From the NCBI GenBank assembly GCA_949752795.1, contig OX457062.1, forward strand, positions 96,895,777-96,959,776: 64,000 bases of DNA, given 5' to 3'. How positions within the stretch are numbered: position 1 is the stretch's first letter; every line of letters begins with the position of its first letter. The position numbers and the translations under genes are program-made. Of this stretch, positions 24,985 through 36,698 are shown piece after piece. The notes beneath the pieces are model-generated. The model worked only from the letters and a program-made list of their open reading frames with translations, searched no databases and was not told the DNA's origin. Source of the stretch: Hyperoodon ampullatus. Its lineage: Eukaryota; Chordata; Mammalia; Artiodactyla; Ziphiidae.

Positions 24985-25208
24985 GTGGTAAGAGCTTGAG
25001 CTTTGGATGAGACTGCCTGGGTTTGGATCTTCTGCTACTTCATAGCTGGGTAATTTAACCTGTCTGTGCTTGGATTTCCTCATCTATGAAATGAGATAAC
25101 AATAGTACTTACTTTACAAGTTTGGGTGTTATGAAGATTATATAAGATAATATATGTGAAACTCTTAGAACAAGTGTACCTGGCACATAGTAGGTATATA
25201 GTAAATGT
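24985..25208 (+). mobile_element. MIR SINE, near full length
   Basis: Sense MIR: GACTGCCTGGGTTTGGATCT, CATCTATGAAATGAGATAAC and GTACCTGGCACATAGTAGGT. Its 3' end abuts a CHR SINE. Confidence 0.9.
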
Positions 25209-25220
25209 TATCACCATCTT

Positions 25221-25450
25221 TTTTTAAAAAATATTTATTTATTTATCTGGCTGTGCTGGGTCTTAGTTGCAGCACTCGGAATCTTTGTTGCTGTGTGCAA
25301 GATCTTTGTTGCGGCACGTGGGATTTTTAGTTGTGGCGTGCAAACGCTTAGTTGCAGCATGTGGGATCTAGTCCCCTGACCAGGGATCGAACCCGGGCCC
25401 CCTGCATTGTGAGCACGGAGGCTTAGCCACTAGACCACCAGGGAATTCCC
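25221..25450 (-). mobile_element. CHR-type SINE, older subtype
   Basis: Reverse-oriented with a TTTA-rich tail: GGCTGTGCTGGGTCTTAGTT to CACCAGGGAATTCCC. TSD TATCACCATCTT (25209-25220) and TATAACCATCTT (25451-25462), one mismatch. Confidence 0.9.
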
Positions 25451-25462
25451 TATAACCATCTT

Positions 25463-26684
25463 CTTCATCATCATCATCAGATGCAATAGTAACAAAAATG
25501 AGTAAGACATAGTCCCCTTTGTTTGCTTTTCACCACTTTGGAACAGTTCATGAGTGCCATTTGTTTAGTGTAGGTAGATGTCATCCTGATGATGTGCTGC
25601 TTTCAGGTTAAAAAAGTAGTTTGCTATTATTTCACGTGCCTCTTTGAGAGAGTGGATTTAATTCCTGTGGACTATGGGCTAATTTCATGCAGTTGACATT
25701 TAAAAATATAGTTTTCCATTAAACTTTTTAAATAGTTATGAGACTTGTCTAATGAAAACTGTGACTAACACTGGCTTTTATTTGGGCTGCCTTGAATATT
25801 CAGGGTGTTTGTGTAGCTACGCTTTGTCAGACTGGTGACAGAACAGAGTTTGTTTGAGTGCAGTCTTTTCTCCAGAGATTCCCTTAAATTTCATGGAGAA
25901 TATGAAGAAATATTCTTACAAGCTTAAGGAGACACTTGCACTTGGGTGCAGGGTGTGCTACTTAGAGGGCCAAGGTCAGGATTCTTAACTTTAGATATTA
26001 CACAGAAAAAACATTGTGCTCCCTGACCCCTTTCCAAATACTGACGAGCCATGACACATCTGTGTGCTGTGTGGTTTAGTGCAAACTCATTTCCACGAGG
26101 AGAACAACTCAAAGTGGGCCAATAGTATTATTTTCACTTCTAAGGATAATGCTTGTGCTCATTAGAAGGCTGAAAACAAGATTCATTAGTAAATAGAAAA
26201 GACAATTATGTCAAAAAGAAATTGAAAGCAAGATTTATATTAGTTACATTTGAGGAGGATAGTTCCATCCCTAGATAATCTAGAAATGACTGTTGAAAGA
26301 CAACTAACTTCATTTTGAGATAGGTTTGTTGAAACTTTGTGAAGAGCTAAGACTGATTTGGACTAGTTTTTCCAGAGTCAAAATACCAGTATTCCACTTT
26401 CAGCATCAAAACTGTTTATTTTAACATTCTGACTTTGGTGCCAGCTCCCTAGAAAGTCATAGATCTGGCTCAAGCCAGAGGTGCCCAGACTAGTTATTTC
26501 TGTGCCAGAAGTGCTGTTTTCATTTTCCAAGCATCAATCTGGCTAATGTTTTCTAGTTCCTGGCATAAAAGAGAACAAAATGGATGCTTTGGAAGGAAAA
26601 AGAAATGTGCTCTTCTTACCAGAGCCTTTGTAAGTCTAAAAAACACCTAAAACTTCTCTGCACAGAGATGGAACCTTTCCCTTG
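25463..26684. other. Low-copy intronic sequence
   Basis: Nothing recognised apart from a short CATCAT run at 25464-25478. Confidence 0.45.
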
Positions 26685-27245
26685 TCCATTCATTCATTCA
26701 GTGTATATTTACTGAATGCAGATTTTGTGTCAGGTTCTACTCTGGCTCTAGAGTACCCCAAAAACAAAAGAGAAAAAAAGCTCTTGCCTTCTTGGAACTT
26801 ATTTTCCAATGGGAGGAGACAGGCAAGAAACATGTAAACAAATAATTTTAAATAGTGACAAATACTATGAAGAAAATAAATGGGTTAGAGAGTGTCTGGG
26901 GCAGGGTGCTGGAAGGCCTTTCCAGGGTGGTGATATTTGAGCTGACAACTGAATGATGAGAAAGAGCCAGCTTGGGAAGATTCAGAAGATGGAATATTCA
27001 GTGCAGAAGGAATGACACGTGCAGCAGCCTTGGGGTAGAAATGAAGTTGGTTTGTCCAAAGATTAAACCCAAGGTCAGGGTGCCTAGAGCTTAGTGAACC
27101 AGAGAAAGGATGGTAAGGAATGAGATCAGAAAGTTAGACAGGGGCCAGATCATATGGGTCTTATAGGCCATTTTATGGAATTGGGTATGAAACAGGGGAC
27201 TGACCTCAGAAGATATCAAAGCAGAGCACTGACATTATCTGATTT
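26685..27245 (-). mobile_element. L2 LINE remnant, 0.56 kb
   Basis: Antisense L2: CATTCATTCAGTGTATATTTAC, then GGAACTTATTTTCCAATGGG, ACATGTAAACAAATAATTTT, GGGGCCAGATCATATGGGTC and GACATTATCTGATTTATGTT. This is a long, readable ancient copy. Confidence 0.7.
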
Positions 27246-27267
27246 ATGTTTTTAAAAACTCACGTTG

Positions 27268-27593
27268 GGGGACTTCCCTGGTGGCGCAGTGGTTAAGAAT
27301 CTGCCTGCCAATGCAGGGGACACAGGTTCAATCCCTGGTTCAGGAAGATCCCACATGCCGCGGAGCAACTAAGCCCGTGCGCCACGACTACTGAGCCTGC
27401 GCTCTAGAGTCCACGTGCCACAATTACTGAGACCACATGCCACAACTACTGAAGCCCGTGTGCCTAGAGCCTGTGCTCCACAACAGAGAGAAGCCCCCAC
27501 TTGCCGCAACTAGAGAAAGCCAGTGGACAGCAACAAAGACCCAACACAGAATGATTGAATGAATGGATAAATAAATAAATTTATTTAAAAAAA
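27268..27593 (+). mobile_element. CHR-type SINE, long subtype
   Basis: Sense copy from GACTTCCCTGGTGGCGCAGT, with B box GGTTCAATCCC, to CAAAGACCCAACACAG and an (ATAA)n/poly-A tail. No clear TSD was found. Confidence 0.93.
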
Positions 27594-29540
27594 AGATCTC
27601 AGAGATGTTCTGTTCCAACTTTTTCTCTTCTAGAGTCTAGAAAGATGGACTTAACGGAATTTAGAATCTCAGGCTTTTAGGAGCCATAAAAGTAGTTTAG
27701 ACCAATTATCTGTTAGACTCACAGCTCTCTGCTGTATCTCTCCCACCCCCCATTTGCCCAAAATCCTATAGCTAATTAGTGGGAGAGGTAGAAATAGAAT
27801 CCAGGTATCCTACTCCTAGTTAACTCCACCCTGACTCCTCCAATCATAGAAAGCATTACCCTTGGCCTCTGAATACTTACTCTTTCATTAGAGAAACAAG
27901 ATACACCTACTAATTAAAGTCTAAGATTATTTATCCTCTCTCTTAAAAAAACTCCAAAGATGAGAAGTCATGATGAGAGGAAAATTTTCCAAGTAGGGGA
28001 TATACCAACACTGTATTTAACCTGTCCTTTGGCATTGTGTCACTCTATCACCCCTGTCACTTACCTACAGTCCTCCATGGGTACACTGCCTTTCGGTCTC
28101 CTACTCAAATGCCCCTTGGTGCTCCCTTGACATGACCGAGGTGTCAAAAAAAGCCTTTCAAAATGCTAAGGAAGTAAAAAGAGAAAGAAACACAGAAAAA
28201 GCAATGATCATAAACACAGTCTGCCTTATATAGTTTGCTTTTGCCACTATATCTAGCTCACACTCAGGGAACATGAGTAATTATACTTTTGCTCTGTTGG
28301 GTTGGTCTGGTCTGTCTTTGAAGGTACATTTCTTAGACGGACTCCTTATTTACCAGAACAATACCAGTTTCCAGGGGATGGTGCCATCTTATAACTCATT
28401 AAGAGAACTGGTCACCAAGATACATACCTTGATGATGCAGGTGAGGACCAAGAGAACCATTTATCTAGGGCTCCTCTTATGTGGTTCTAGTTTCTGATCT
28501 AAGAGCTTGGCCTGTTCCCCAGGTGAATGACCTCACCCATCAGGTGAATCCCTACCTCCTTTATAATAGTAGCTTGGTCCCTTCTGGCATAATAGTATAG
28601 TCATGCTGTCTTGTGGATGACTGATAACATCCAGAGGATGAAAATTATATACATTCTCATGGACTTTTGTCCATGGGAATGTGTATAATGGCCTTGGTGA
28701 TGTCTTTGAGAAGCCCTCAACAGTCTTGGATGAATTAGCTTGAGAGGGTTTTCTTCTGGGTCTGTTCAGAGTAAAATTCCATCAGCTAAGGACAAAACTG
28801 TTGGATGAGCCGTGGTGAAGTTATGTTAGAACATATTTCTGTTCAGGAGGTGTGTGATCCACTGTAGACCAGGTGTCTCTGGCCACACTGATAAGTATTT
28901 CTTCTCAGAATTTAGCTTGTCAGAGAGTTAGGAATCAGATTGTAAATACTCAGTCTCATTTCCCAGAAACTGAAAAGGAAGGAGATGCAAACCCATTGCC
29001 TGTTTAAGCTCCTCTGTGTAGGCTGGGCTCCCTCACCCAGTACCAAAACTGGGTACTTTTGGCCAGTTATCTTAAACTATATTTAGGTATTGATTAGGAA
29101 TTTCTGAGAAATCCTCAAATTTCTGCCTAGTTTCAGCTCCAGCCCATGCTTACCAGCAGTAGGCTTTACTTCTCTTTGCTCCCTCCAGAAGAATTGAATG
29201 TGAAATTTTAGGTTAACTAACCACATTTCTTGAGATTGAAGAAGAAATTTTTCATTCATTCATTCCAGCCAGCCAGCCAATAAGCTTTTGAAAAATTGTT
29301 TATCAAAAACTAGGAATGAATGATATATGGCACAAAATTCAAAAAGTGCAAACTCATATATAGAGAAATTGTCTGCCTGCCACCCCAGTGCCTCAGACAC
29401 ACAGCTTTTTAGTCTTGTTTCCCCAGTATTTATTAAGGGCATCTCTGGATCAGTCCAAATGCTAGGTGCTTTTTGTTTTCTGGCAGTGTTTTGACATGCT
29501 TGAAATTTCTAAAAATCATTTTACTTAAAAAGAAAAAGAA
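27594..29540. other. Low-copy intronic sequence with a hairpin
   Basis: No gene. It includes the inverted repeat at 28648-28687 (separate entry). Confidence 0.45.
28648..28687. repeat. Short inverted repeat (hairpin)
   Basis: The arms CATTCTCATGGAC (28652-28664) and GTCCATGGGAATG (28669-28681) pair at 12 of 13 positions around a TTTT loop. The outer TATA/TATA adds pairing across a 2-base bulge. It is short for a pre-miRNA. Confidence 0.75.
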
Positions 29541-29751
29541 GGGGCTTCCCTGTTGGTGCAGTGGTTGAGAGTCCGCCTGCCGATGCAGGGGACGCGGGTT
29601 CGTGCCCCGGTCCGGGAAGATCCCACATGCCGCGGAGCGGCTGGGCCCGTGAGCCATGGCCGCTGAGCCTGCGCGTCCGGAGCCTGTGCTCCGCAATGGG
29701 AGAGGCCACAACAGTGAGAGGCCCGCGTACTGCAAAAAAAAAAAAAAAAAA
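29541..29751 (+). mobile_element. CHR-type SINE, young subtype
   Basis: Sense full-length copy from GGGGCTTCCCTGTTGG, with modified B box GGTTCGTGCCC, to GCCCGCGTACTGC plus an A tail. The flanks are A/G-rich, so the TSD (about AAAAGAAAAAGAAG) is only approximate. Confidence 0.93.
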
Positions 29752-29922
29752 GAAGAAAATACCTAACTTTTAAAGCTTGTTAGGAGGCACAGGGTGATAA
29801 TTTAATGTCAGCTCCATGTGGGCAGGAATTTTAAGCTATTGTTTGCTGCTGTATTCCCAGTGCCTACTACAATGCCTGTAAATACTCATTTAGTGAATGA
29901 ATGTAAGGATTTAAAAAAAAAA

Positions 29923-30250
29923 GGGTGCTTCCTTGGTGGCGCAGTGGTTAAGAATCCGCCTGTCAATGCAGGGGACACGGGTTTGAGCCCTGGTCCGGGA
30001 AGATCCCACATGCCGCGGAGCAACTAAGCCTGTGTGCCACAACTACTGAGCCCACGTGCCACAACTACTGAAGCCCGCGTGCCTAGAGCCCGTGCTCCGC
30101 AACAAGAGAAGCCACCGCAATGAGAAGCCCGTGCACCGTAATGGAGAGTAGCCCCCGTTCGCCGCAACTAGAGAAAGCCCGCGCCCAGCAACGAAGACCC
30201 AACACAGCCAAAAATAAATAAATAAAATAAATAAATTTATTTTAAAAAAA
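29923..30250 (+). mobile_element. CHR-type SINE, long subtype
   Basis: Sense copy from GGGTGCTTCCTTGGTGGCGC to GACCCAACACAGCC and a long (AAAT)n/poly-A tail. Same orientation as the SINE 170 bp upstream. Confidence 0.93.
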
Positions 30251-31054
30251 TGGGAGCTGAGTTTGCTTTTTATACTCAATGCATCTTAGAATTTTATTAT
30301 TGAAATTTTCTACCTCCAGTTAAGATGTTAAAGAAAAATAATGTTCTACCTTTTTTTCACAAATCTCTTGGTAAGGAGATTTCACAGCCTTTCTGGGCAA
30401 GTTACTTTTGGCATATCTCAAACTTTCATTATTAAGAAGTTCAGTATAATTTAAAGTAAATCCTGCAATTTAAATTCAAGTCCCTTATTTTAAGGAGAAG
30501 GTTCTTACACATACAGGCTCCCAGTGGGTTACTTCCTTGAGAAGGTCCCATGGGTACAGTCAGTATAGTCAGCCAGTGCCTTGTTTTCCCTCTTCTGTCT
30601 AGGAGCCTCTTCTTTGCAGACCCACTAAGCTGTCTTGAGCTGCTGGCACTTACTGAAATAACTTCACACTCTTTGTTGGAGTTACCACTTGTTCTTTTCT
30701 TTATACTAAGTGATCTGATTAAAACAACTACTGTTTTTCTGTCACTGGTCCTTAATTTCAGTGGGTAACTTTTATTGGTCCTTACCTTAAATGGATTCAT
30801 TCAAATAGTATTTTTTCTGTCATCTGTAGGCAAAAAGTAATGGCTACTGATACTAGAAGACAAGAGGATAAGTGTTATTCTTGTCAGGGTGGGCAAAGGG
30901 TTAAGTTAAAGGAGCAATTGAATGCTCGCAGCCAGGACCTGATAGAGGAGGAATACAAGAAGTCTTGAGCATAAATTCTCTTCAACCCAGTTGCTTATTA
31001 TTACTGGCTCACTTCTACCACCTTGCCCTATTTTTTTCTGATTATAATTGGGAA
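30251..31054. other. Low-copy intronic sequence
   Basis: Nothing recognised. A 119-codon minus-strand frame at 30441-30800 has no recognisable homology and I do not call it. Confidence 0.4.
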
Positions 31055-31500
31055 CACTCAGAAAATTATAAAGAAGCAGAAGGAAAAAAATCACCCATAA
31101 TCCTGCCCCCCAGAGGCAACAGTTATTAATATTGTAAAATACATAATTGAGATCATATTGATATACTATTTTATTTCTTCCCCTCTTATCATTATAAGCA
31201 TTTTCTCATCATTTGAAACTATTTGTAAACAGCAATTTTAATGGATGTGTACTTTGCTGTTGTATGACTGCCATTATTTTTTTAACCTTTTTCATAACTT
31301 AAGGTTCTTCCCAGTTTTTCACTGTTAGAAATTTGCTGTGATGACCATTTTTGTGCATGAATCTTTGAAGCATTTCTGATTTTTTCTCAGGATAGACTGT
31401 TGGATGTGAAATTATTGGGTCAGAGGGTATACATGTTTTTAAGATACCTGATTCATATATTGGCACATTGCTTTCCAGAAAGGTTGTGCCAGGGTTTAGC
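31055..31500 (-). mobile_element. Ancient L1 (L1M-type) fragment
   Basis: Antisense. AATCACCCATAATCCTGCCC, TTTGCTGTGATGACCATTTTTG and GGGTCAGAGGGTATACATG follow the old L1M 3' end pattern. Highly diverged. Confidence 0.6.
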
Positions 31501-32289
31501 CTCCCAGAAGTGAATGAAGTCTTCTTTTTTTATTTTGTCTCCGTTTCTGCCCTCCTTGGTTTGGGAGTATAGGGCGTTTAAGTCCCTGCTGCACCTCTAA
31601 ACCTAGGGCAGTAGGTATGGGACCCATTAAAGAGGGCTGGAGCAGCTGCCTAATCCTTCCTTCCCTGAACCAGACCTGGACGAGGAATGAAAAGAGTTAA
31701 GTGTGACTCTAACCTTTTCAGTTGTTTTTTATGAATCATCATTCTCTCCTGGTCTTTCACAAAGAGACATAAACTTAAATTGGAGAAATTGCTGAAGGAG
31801 AGAAGAAAGGTTAATGAGAAAGACTCTGATTACTTGAATCTTTGATTTTTAAATAACTATCCTTCGGTAAACCTGAGTGAGAATTTCAGAGATTGATGAA
31901 GTTTGTAAATTACTCCTCTCTTTTTTTAATGGCAAAAAGATGGTGAGGAAATTGTAAAGGAGATAATTATGTGAATAAATGTGGTGATACACCAGTCCTA
32001 TTATGTTTGTATTTACTTTACACACTGTACTTTATGTGTTATTTAAGAGGTTTTAAGGGTAATTGGGTCATGTGGAATATTGTTCTTAGAATGTTTGGGG
32101 TTACCACTGCTGTATTTTAGGCGTCTGACAATATGCTCTTTTCTTTTGTCTCCAATAGAAGGCCTTTTATACAGTCAGTTTGGGTTATGATTTGCTTAGT
32201 TAATTAGGGGAAAGAAATGAATGAAGCAGGGAAATCAGAAATAATGATGCATATATACTTTTAATATTTTATTTTAATTTAAAATGTGA
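31501..32289. other. Low-copy intronic sequence
   Basis: AT-rich, nothing recognised. Confidence 0.4.
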
Positions 32290-32920
32290 ATATGCATTAA
32301 TCCACTAATCTTTTTCAAAAAGTGTTTATTATGGAAAATTTCAAACATAAGCAAAATTAAAAAGAATGACATATTGAACCCCCATCGACCTATCACTCAG
32401 CGTAAGCAGTTATTACCTCATGGCCAATCTTTCACCCATATCACTTCCAGCTTCTCTTTTCTCCCTAGTTTATTTTGAAGCAATTCCCAGAATCTTATTT
32501 CATCTATGAATATTTTGGCATGTATCTCTGTATAGGCCAGGATTATTTCTCAAAAAACATAACCACAGTACCATTATCCTACCTAAAACAACAATAATTC
32601 TCTAATGTCATTAAGTATCAAATTAGTGTTATATACATATATATTTTTTTTCTTTTTTTAACCACTTGTTTGTTTGAATCAGGGTCTAAATAAAGTCCAT
32701 ACATTATAATTGATTGATGTCCCTTAAGTTTTGTATTAAAAAATTGTTTGTTTTACTCTATAGATTTCCCCTCCTTTTCTTTTTCTTTGCACTTTGTCTA
32801 AAAAACACATTCGCTAATCTTAGATGTAGACCTTTCTCTGTATATTGATGTCCTGATTGAAGTTCTTCATCATGTTTGTGTTAAACATACCCATAGTTCA
32901 TCATCTATGATTCCAGTTTT
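32290..32920 (-). mobile_element. Ancient L1 (L1M-type) fragment
   Basis: Antisense. TTATGGAAAATTTCAAACAT, CATATTGAACCCCCATCG, TTTTGAAGCAATTCCCAGAA and ACATAACCACAGTACCATTA resemble old L1 3' UTR sequence. Confidence 0.55.
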
Positions 32921-33538
32921 GCTTTTTTAAAGCAGAGTAGGAATTTAAAAGCATTTGTGAAGCAATATGAGTACAGAATCTCTCTTGAGTTCTTGATTCT
33001 CTCCCCCAGTCTTTTACACTTGTCTCATCCACATCTAATTTGACTTTACCAAGTCATTTTAAGCATTCAACTTAGTTTTCAAAGAAACATGTCTTTCTTT
33101 TCTCCCAGATTTCTCATCCGTTTACATAGATAATTAAACTGCATTACTGTAATAACAAGAACAACTGGTATAAATAGGTTTGGGGATAACCAGTTAATTC
33201 TTGGTAAGCATGCAACTTAATGGATGGGAGCAGAAATATCCAGGAGTTGAGGGAGTGGCTATTCATTGGGGCCAGCTTGCATGCTGGGGCCCCAGTTGTT
33301 TTACAGAGGAAAGGGGAAGCATCAGTCATTTCAGCAGGTTGCTTGAGAGGTGGTGGGTTAAGAGAACTTCTACATTAATTTTCTAATTATAAGTAAGCCA
33401 AATTGTTAGAAATTTGAGGACAAGATATTTTATAGAGTTTTTTATTTATAGTGTATACTTCAGCGTAGTATTTTTGTCCACTTGTGTTAGAGTTTGCATG
33501 AACTGGACTGAATTTGACAATAGGCCAGTGATGTTAAA
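32921..33538. other. Low-copy intronic sequence
   Basis: No gene or clear repeat. Confidence 0.4.
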
Positions 33539-33552
33539 AATTTGGTTGAGGA

Positions 33553-33769
33553 GGGCCTCCCTGGTGGCGCAGTGGTTGGGAGTCCGCCTGCCGATGCAGG
33601 GGATACGGGTTCGTGCCCCGGTCTGGGAGGATCCCATATGCCGCGGAGCGGCTGGGCCCGTGGGCCATGGCTGCTGAGCCTGCGCGTCCGGAGCCTGTGC
33701 TCCGCAACGGGAGAGGCCACGGCAGTGAGAGGCCCGCATACCACAAAAAAAAAAAAAAAAAAAAAAAAA
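33553..33769 (+). mobile_element. CHR-type SINE, young subtype
   Basis: Sense full-length copy from GGGCCTCCCTGGTGGCGCAG with a long A tail. TSD AATTTGGTTGAGGA at 33539-33552 and 33768-33781. Confidence 0.95.
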
Positions 33770-33781
33770 TTTGGTTGAGGA

Positions 33782-34740
33782 AACAGCCAGAACTTTGTAG
33801 TTTGAAAGGTTTATGTCTGTTCACCGCCAGTGTAGTGTTCCCTGGAACAAGTTGACATTTTCACGTAGTAAGTTGTTTTCTGTTCCTGGCAAAAGAAATC
33901 TTGGTTCGTATACCACAAGGAACAGGATTGTTGTTATTGTGGAAGGCAGGAGAAGAGCTGTGTGTTTCTTATTAGGATTAGCCGGGCACCTGCAGGATTT
34001 CTCACTTCTTTCTTTCTGCTTCCTGCCTGCTGTTGTCCTTTCCTTCTGTCAAAATGTTCTAGTGTTGCATAAGCAGTGTTCTGACAATAGATGAGGTTTT
34101 TTGGTAGCTCATTTTTTTAAACCCTCAAAATAATGTTTTTAGTGATTGTATGTTCTTGGCTTACTTTCCATTTCTACATCAACAGTGATATTGTTATTCT
34201 AGTCAAATGGGGCAGTTGTCTTCCAGCAGTGATCTTTGTGTCCAAGTCAGCTGCAGAGATACCATGTTCATTTTTTATTCCTAAATATCTTATATGTGTA
34301 TAGTAATTCTGGGAGGTAATTCAGTTTTGAGATGATACTTTCGGATCTCGGTACAGGATTTCACAGTCCTCGAGAATAAAACTTGTTTGAAGCATTGTTA
34401 GCCATTGGCCTCTGACACATGCAGAAGAGTGGCCGGTGATTTCAGCCTCATCTCATTTTCCTTCTTCCTTTTCAGCCAGCAGCTGCATCCCGTGCCCTGC
34501 TCTGATTGAGCTCTTAGTAAAAGGGGTACTGTTTTACTAAGTCACAACCTCTTCTATCAATGGTTTTTAGATTTTTAGGCCAAGAATCAATTTTGGAGTC
34601 ACATTAAAATTTGAAAACAACATTTCAGTTGTGTTACCTAAATTTCTCTTCCTTTCCTTATGCTAGTAGCAGTGTTTTCTGCTTTTCCAGTCTTTGGGGG
34701 AACCTTTTTGGCCCATCAGAGCAGCTCGAGGCAGTCTAAG
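33782..34740. other. Low-copy intronic sequence
   Basis: Nothing recognised up to the tandem duplication at 34741. Confidence 0.4.
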
Positions 34741-34862
34741 TGATGCACTGAGCATTGCTGTGGGAGTCAGGGCACGTGTTTCACGTCTCAGTTTTTACTA
34801 GTGATGCACTGAGCATTGCTGTGGGAGTCAGGGCACGTGTTTCACGTCTCAGTTTTTACTAG
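34741..34862. repeat. Perfect 61-bp tandem duplication
   Basis: The unit starting TGATGCACTGAGCATTGC and ending TTTTTACTAG occurs twice head-to-tail (34741-34801 and 34802-34862) without a mismatch. Each unit holds one CACGTG E-box. The 3' copy runs into a MIR-like segment. Confidence 0.98.
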
Positions 34863-34917
34863 CCTGGCAGCTTTCTTTGGGCAGGTCACTTAACCCCATA
34901 GGGCTTCCAGTTTCTTT
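34790..34917 (+). mobile_element. MIR SINE remnant, split and partly duplicated
   Basis: GGGCAGGTCACTTAACCCCA preceded by TACTAGCCTGGCAGC matches MIR sense orientation. The following CHR SINE interrupts it, and the upstream part lies in the 61-bp duplication. Confidence 0.55.
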
Positions 34918-35217
34918 CTTTAAAAAAAAAAAATTAATTAATTAATTAATTAATTTTTTGGCTGCACTGGGTCTTTGTTGCTGCACGCGGGCTTTCTCTA
35001 GTTGTGGCGAGCGGGGGCTACTCTTCGTTGCGGTGTGTGGGCTTCTCAGTGCGGGGGCTTCTCTTGTGGAGCAAGGCCTCTAGAGTGCAGGCTCAGTAGT
35101 TGTGGCGCAGGGGCTTAGGTGGTCCGCGGCATGTGGGATCTTCCCAGACAAGGGCTTGAACTGGTGTCCCCTGCATTGGCAGGCGGATTCTTAACCACTG
35201 CGCCACCAGGGAAGTCC
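34918..35217 (-). mobile_element. CHR-type SINE, long subtype
   Basis: Reverse-oriented with an A-rich/(TTAA)n junction at 34921-34952 and head CACCAGGGAAGTCC. TSD CTTCCAGTTTCTTT at 34904-34917 and 35218-35231. Confidence 0.93.
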
Positions 35218-35346
35218 CTTCCAGTTTCTTTTTAATGTATATATTTTTTCAACAGCTGTATTGAGATATAATTCCCATACCGTACAATTCACCCAATTCA
35301 GTGTTTTTAGTATATTCACAGAGTTGTGCAACCATCACCACAATCC

Positions 35347-35473
35347 TTTTTTTTTTTCCTTTTTTGGTTGTGCTGCACGTTTTGCGGGATCTTAGTTCCC
35401 TTACCAGGGATCGAACCTGGGCCCCAGCAGTGAAAGCGCAGAGTCCTAACCACTGGACCGCCAGGGAGTTCCC
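35347..35473 (-). mobile_element. CHR-type SINE, short subtype
   Basis: Reverse-oriented: GGATCTTAGTTCCCTTACCAG to GCCAGGGAGTTCCC. TSD CACCACAATCC at 35336-35346 and 35474-35484. First of three insertions at this site. Confidence 0.92.
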
Positions 35474-35494
35474 CACCACAATCCATTTTATTTT

Positions 35495-35793
35495 TTATTT
35501 TTAAAAATATGTATGTATTTATTTATTTATTTGGCTCAATGGGTCTCAGTTGCAGTATGCGGGCATCTCTCTTGTTGTGGCGCTCGGGCTCCAGAGCACG
35601 TGGGCTCAGTAGTTGTGGCACGTGGGCTCTCTAGTTGTAGTGCACGGGCTCTAGAGCACACAGGCTCAGTAGTTGCAGTGCTCGGGCTTAGTTGCCCTGA
35701 AGTATGTGGGATCTTAGTTCCCTGACCAGGGATCCAACCCATGTCCCCTACATTGGAAGGTGATTCGCAACCACTGGACCACCAGGGGAGTCC
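35495..35793 (-). mobile_element. CHR-type SINE, long subtype
   Basis: Reverse-oriented with an ATTT-rich tail: GGCTCAATGGGTCTCAGTTG to CACCAGGGGAGTCC. TSD CCACAATCCATTTTATTTT at 35476-35494 and 35794-35812. Second insertion at the same target. Confidence 0.92.
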
Positions 35794-35812
35794 CCACAAT
35801 CCATTTTATTTT

Positions 35813-36169
35813 ATTTTAATTTATTTATTTTTAAAATTTATTTATTTATTTTTGGCTGCGTTGGGTCTTCATTGCTGTGCGTGGGCTTTCTCTAGTTGCG
35901 GTGAGCAGGGCCTACTCTTCGTTGTGGTGTGCGGGATTCTCATTGCGGTGGCTTCCATTGTCACGGAGCACAGGCTCTAGGCACGCGGGCTTCAGTAGCA
36001 CACGGGCTCAGTAGTTGTGGCTCGCAGGCTCTAGAGCGCAGGCTCAGTAGTTGTGGCGCATGGGCTTAGTTGCTCTGTGGCATGTGGGATCTTCCCAGAC
36101 CAGGGCTCGAACCCGTGTCCCCTGCATTGGCAGGCGGATTCTTAACCACTGCGCCACCAAGGAAGTCCC
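35813..36169 (-). mobile_element. CHR-type SINE, long subtype
   Basis: Reverse-oriented with a TTTA-rich tail and head CACCAAGGAAGTCCC. It is followed by CCACAATCCACTTTA at 36170, a slightly diverged copy of the same target (35794-35808). Third insertion at the site. Confidence 0.92.
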
Positions 36170-36550
36170 CCACAATCCACTTTAGAATGTTTTTATTCCT
36201 CTTAAAAGAAGTGACCCATTAGCAGTCACTGTCCATTTCCTCAACCTCCCTCCTGCAGCCCTAATCAATCACTAATCAGTCTCTATAGATTTGCCCGTTC
36301 TGGACATTTCATATAAATGGAATCATACAACATATTGCCTTTCGTGTCTGGCTTCTTTCACTTAGCATAATGTCTTCAAGGTTCATCTATGTTGTGGCAT
36401 ATGTCAGAATTTCCTTCCTTTTTATGGCTGAATAATATTCCATTGTATGGATATATTGCATTTTGTATATTCATTCATGAAATAGTGGACATTTGCATTA
36501 GTCCCACTTTTGGCTACTATGAACAATGCTGTTGTGAACATTTGTGTACA

Positions 36551-36698
36551 ATTTTTTTTTTAAATTACGTTATTTTATTAATTTATTTGGCTGCACTGAG
36601 CGGCACGTAGGATCTCAGTTCCCTGACCCAGGGACGGAACCCGTGCCCTGTGCGTTGGAAGCGTGGAGTCTTAACCACTGGACTGCCAGGGAATTCCC
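36551..36698 (-). mobile_element. CHR-type SINE, short subtype
   Basis: Reverse-oriented: GGCTGCACTGAGCGGCACGT to GCCAGGGAATTCCCC. Likely TSD TGTGTACA (36543-36550), repeated as CGTGTACA at 36701-36708. Confidence 0.88.

Noticed and set aside
27268..27593. tRNA gene called from A- and B-box motifs
   Set aside because: These are tRNA-derived SINEs with tails and TSDs, not functional tRNA genes. No intact cloverleaf outside SINEs was seen.
35336..36184. Repeated CCACAATCC blocks as a regular direct-repeat (CRISPR-like) array
   Set aside because: Mammalian DNA. The repeats are target-site duplications and the 'spacers' are SINEs.
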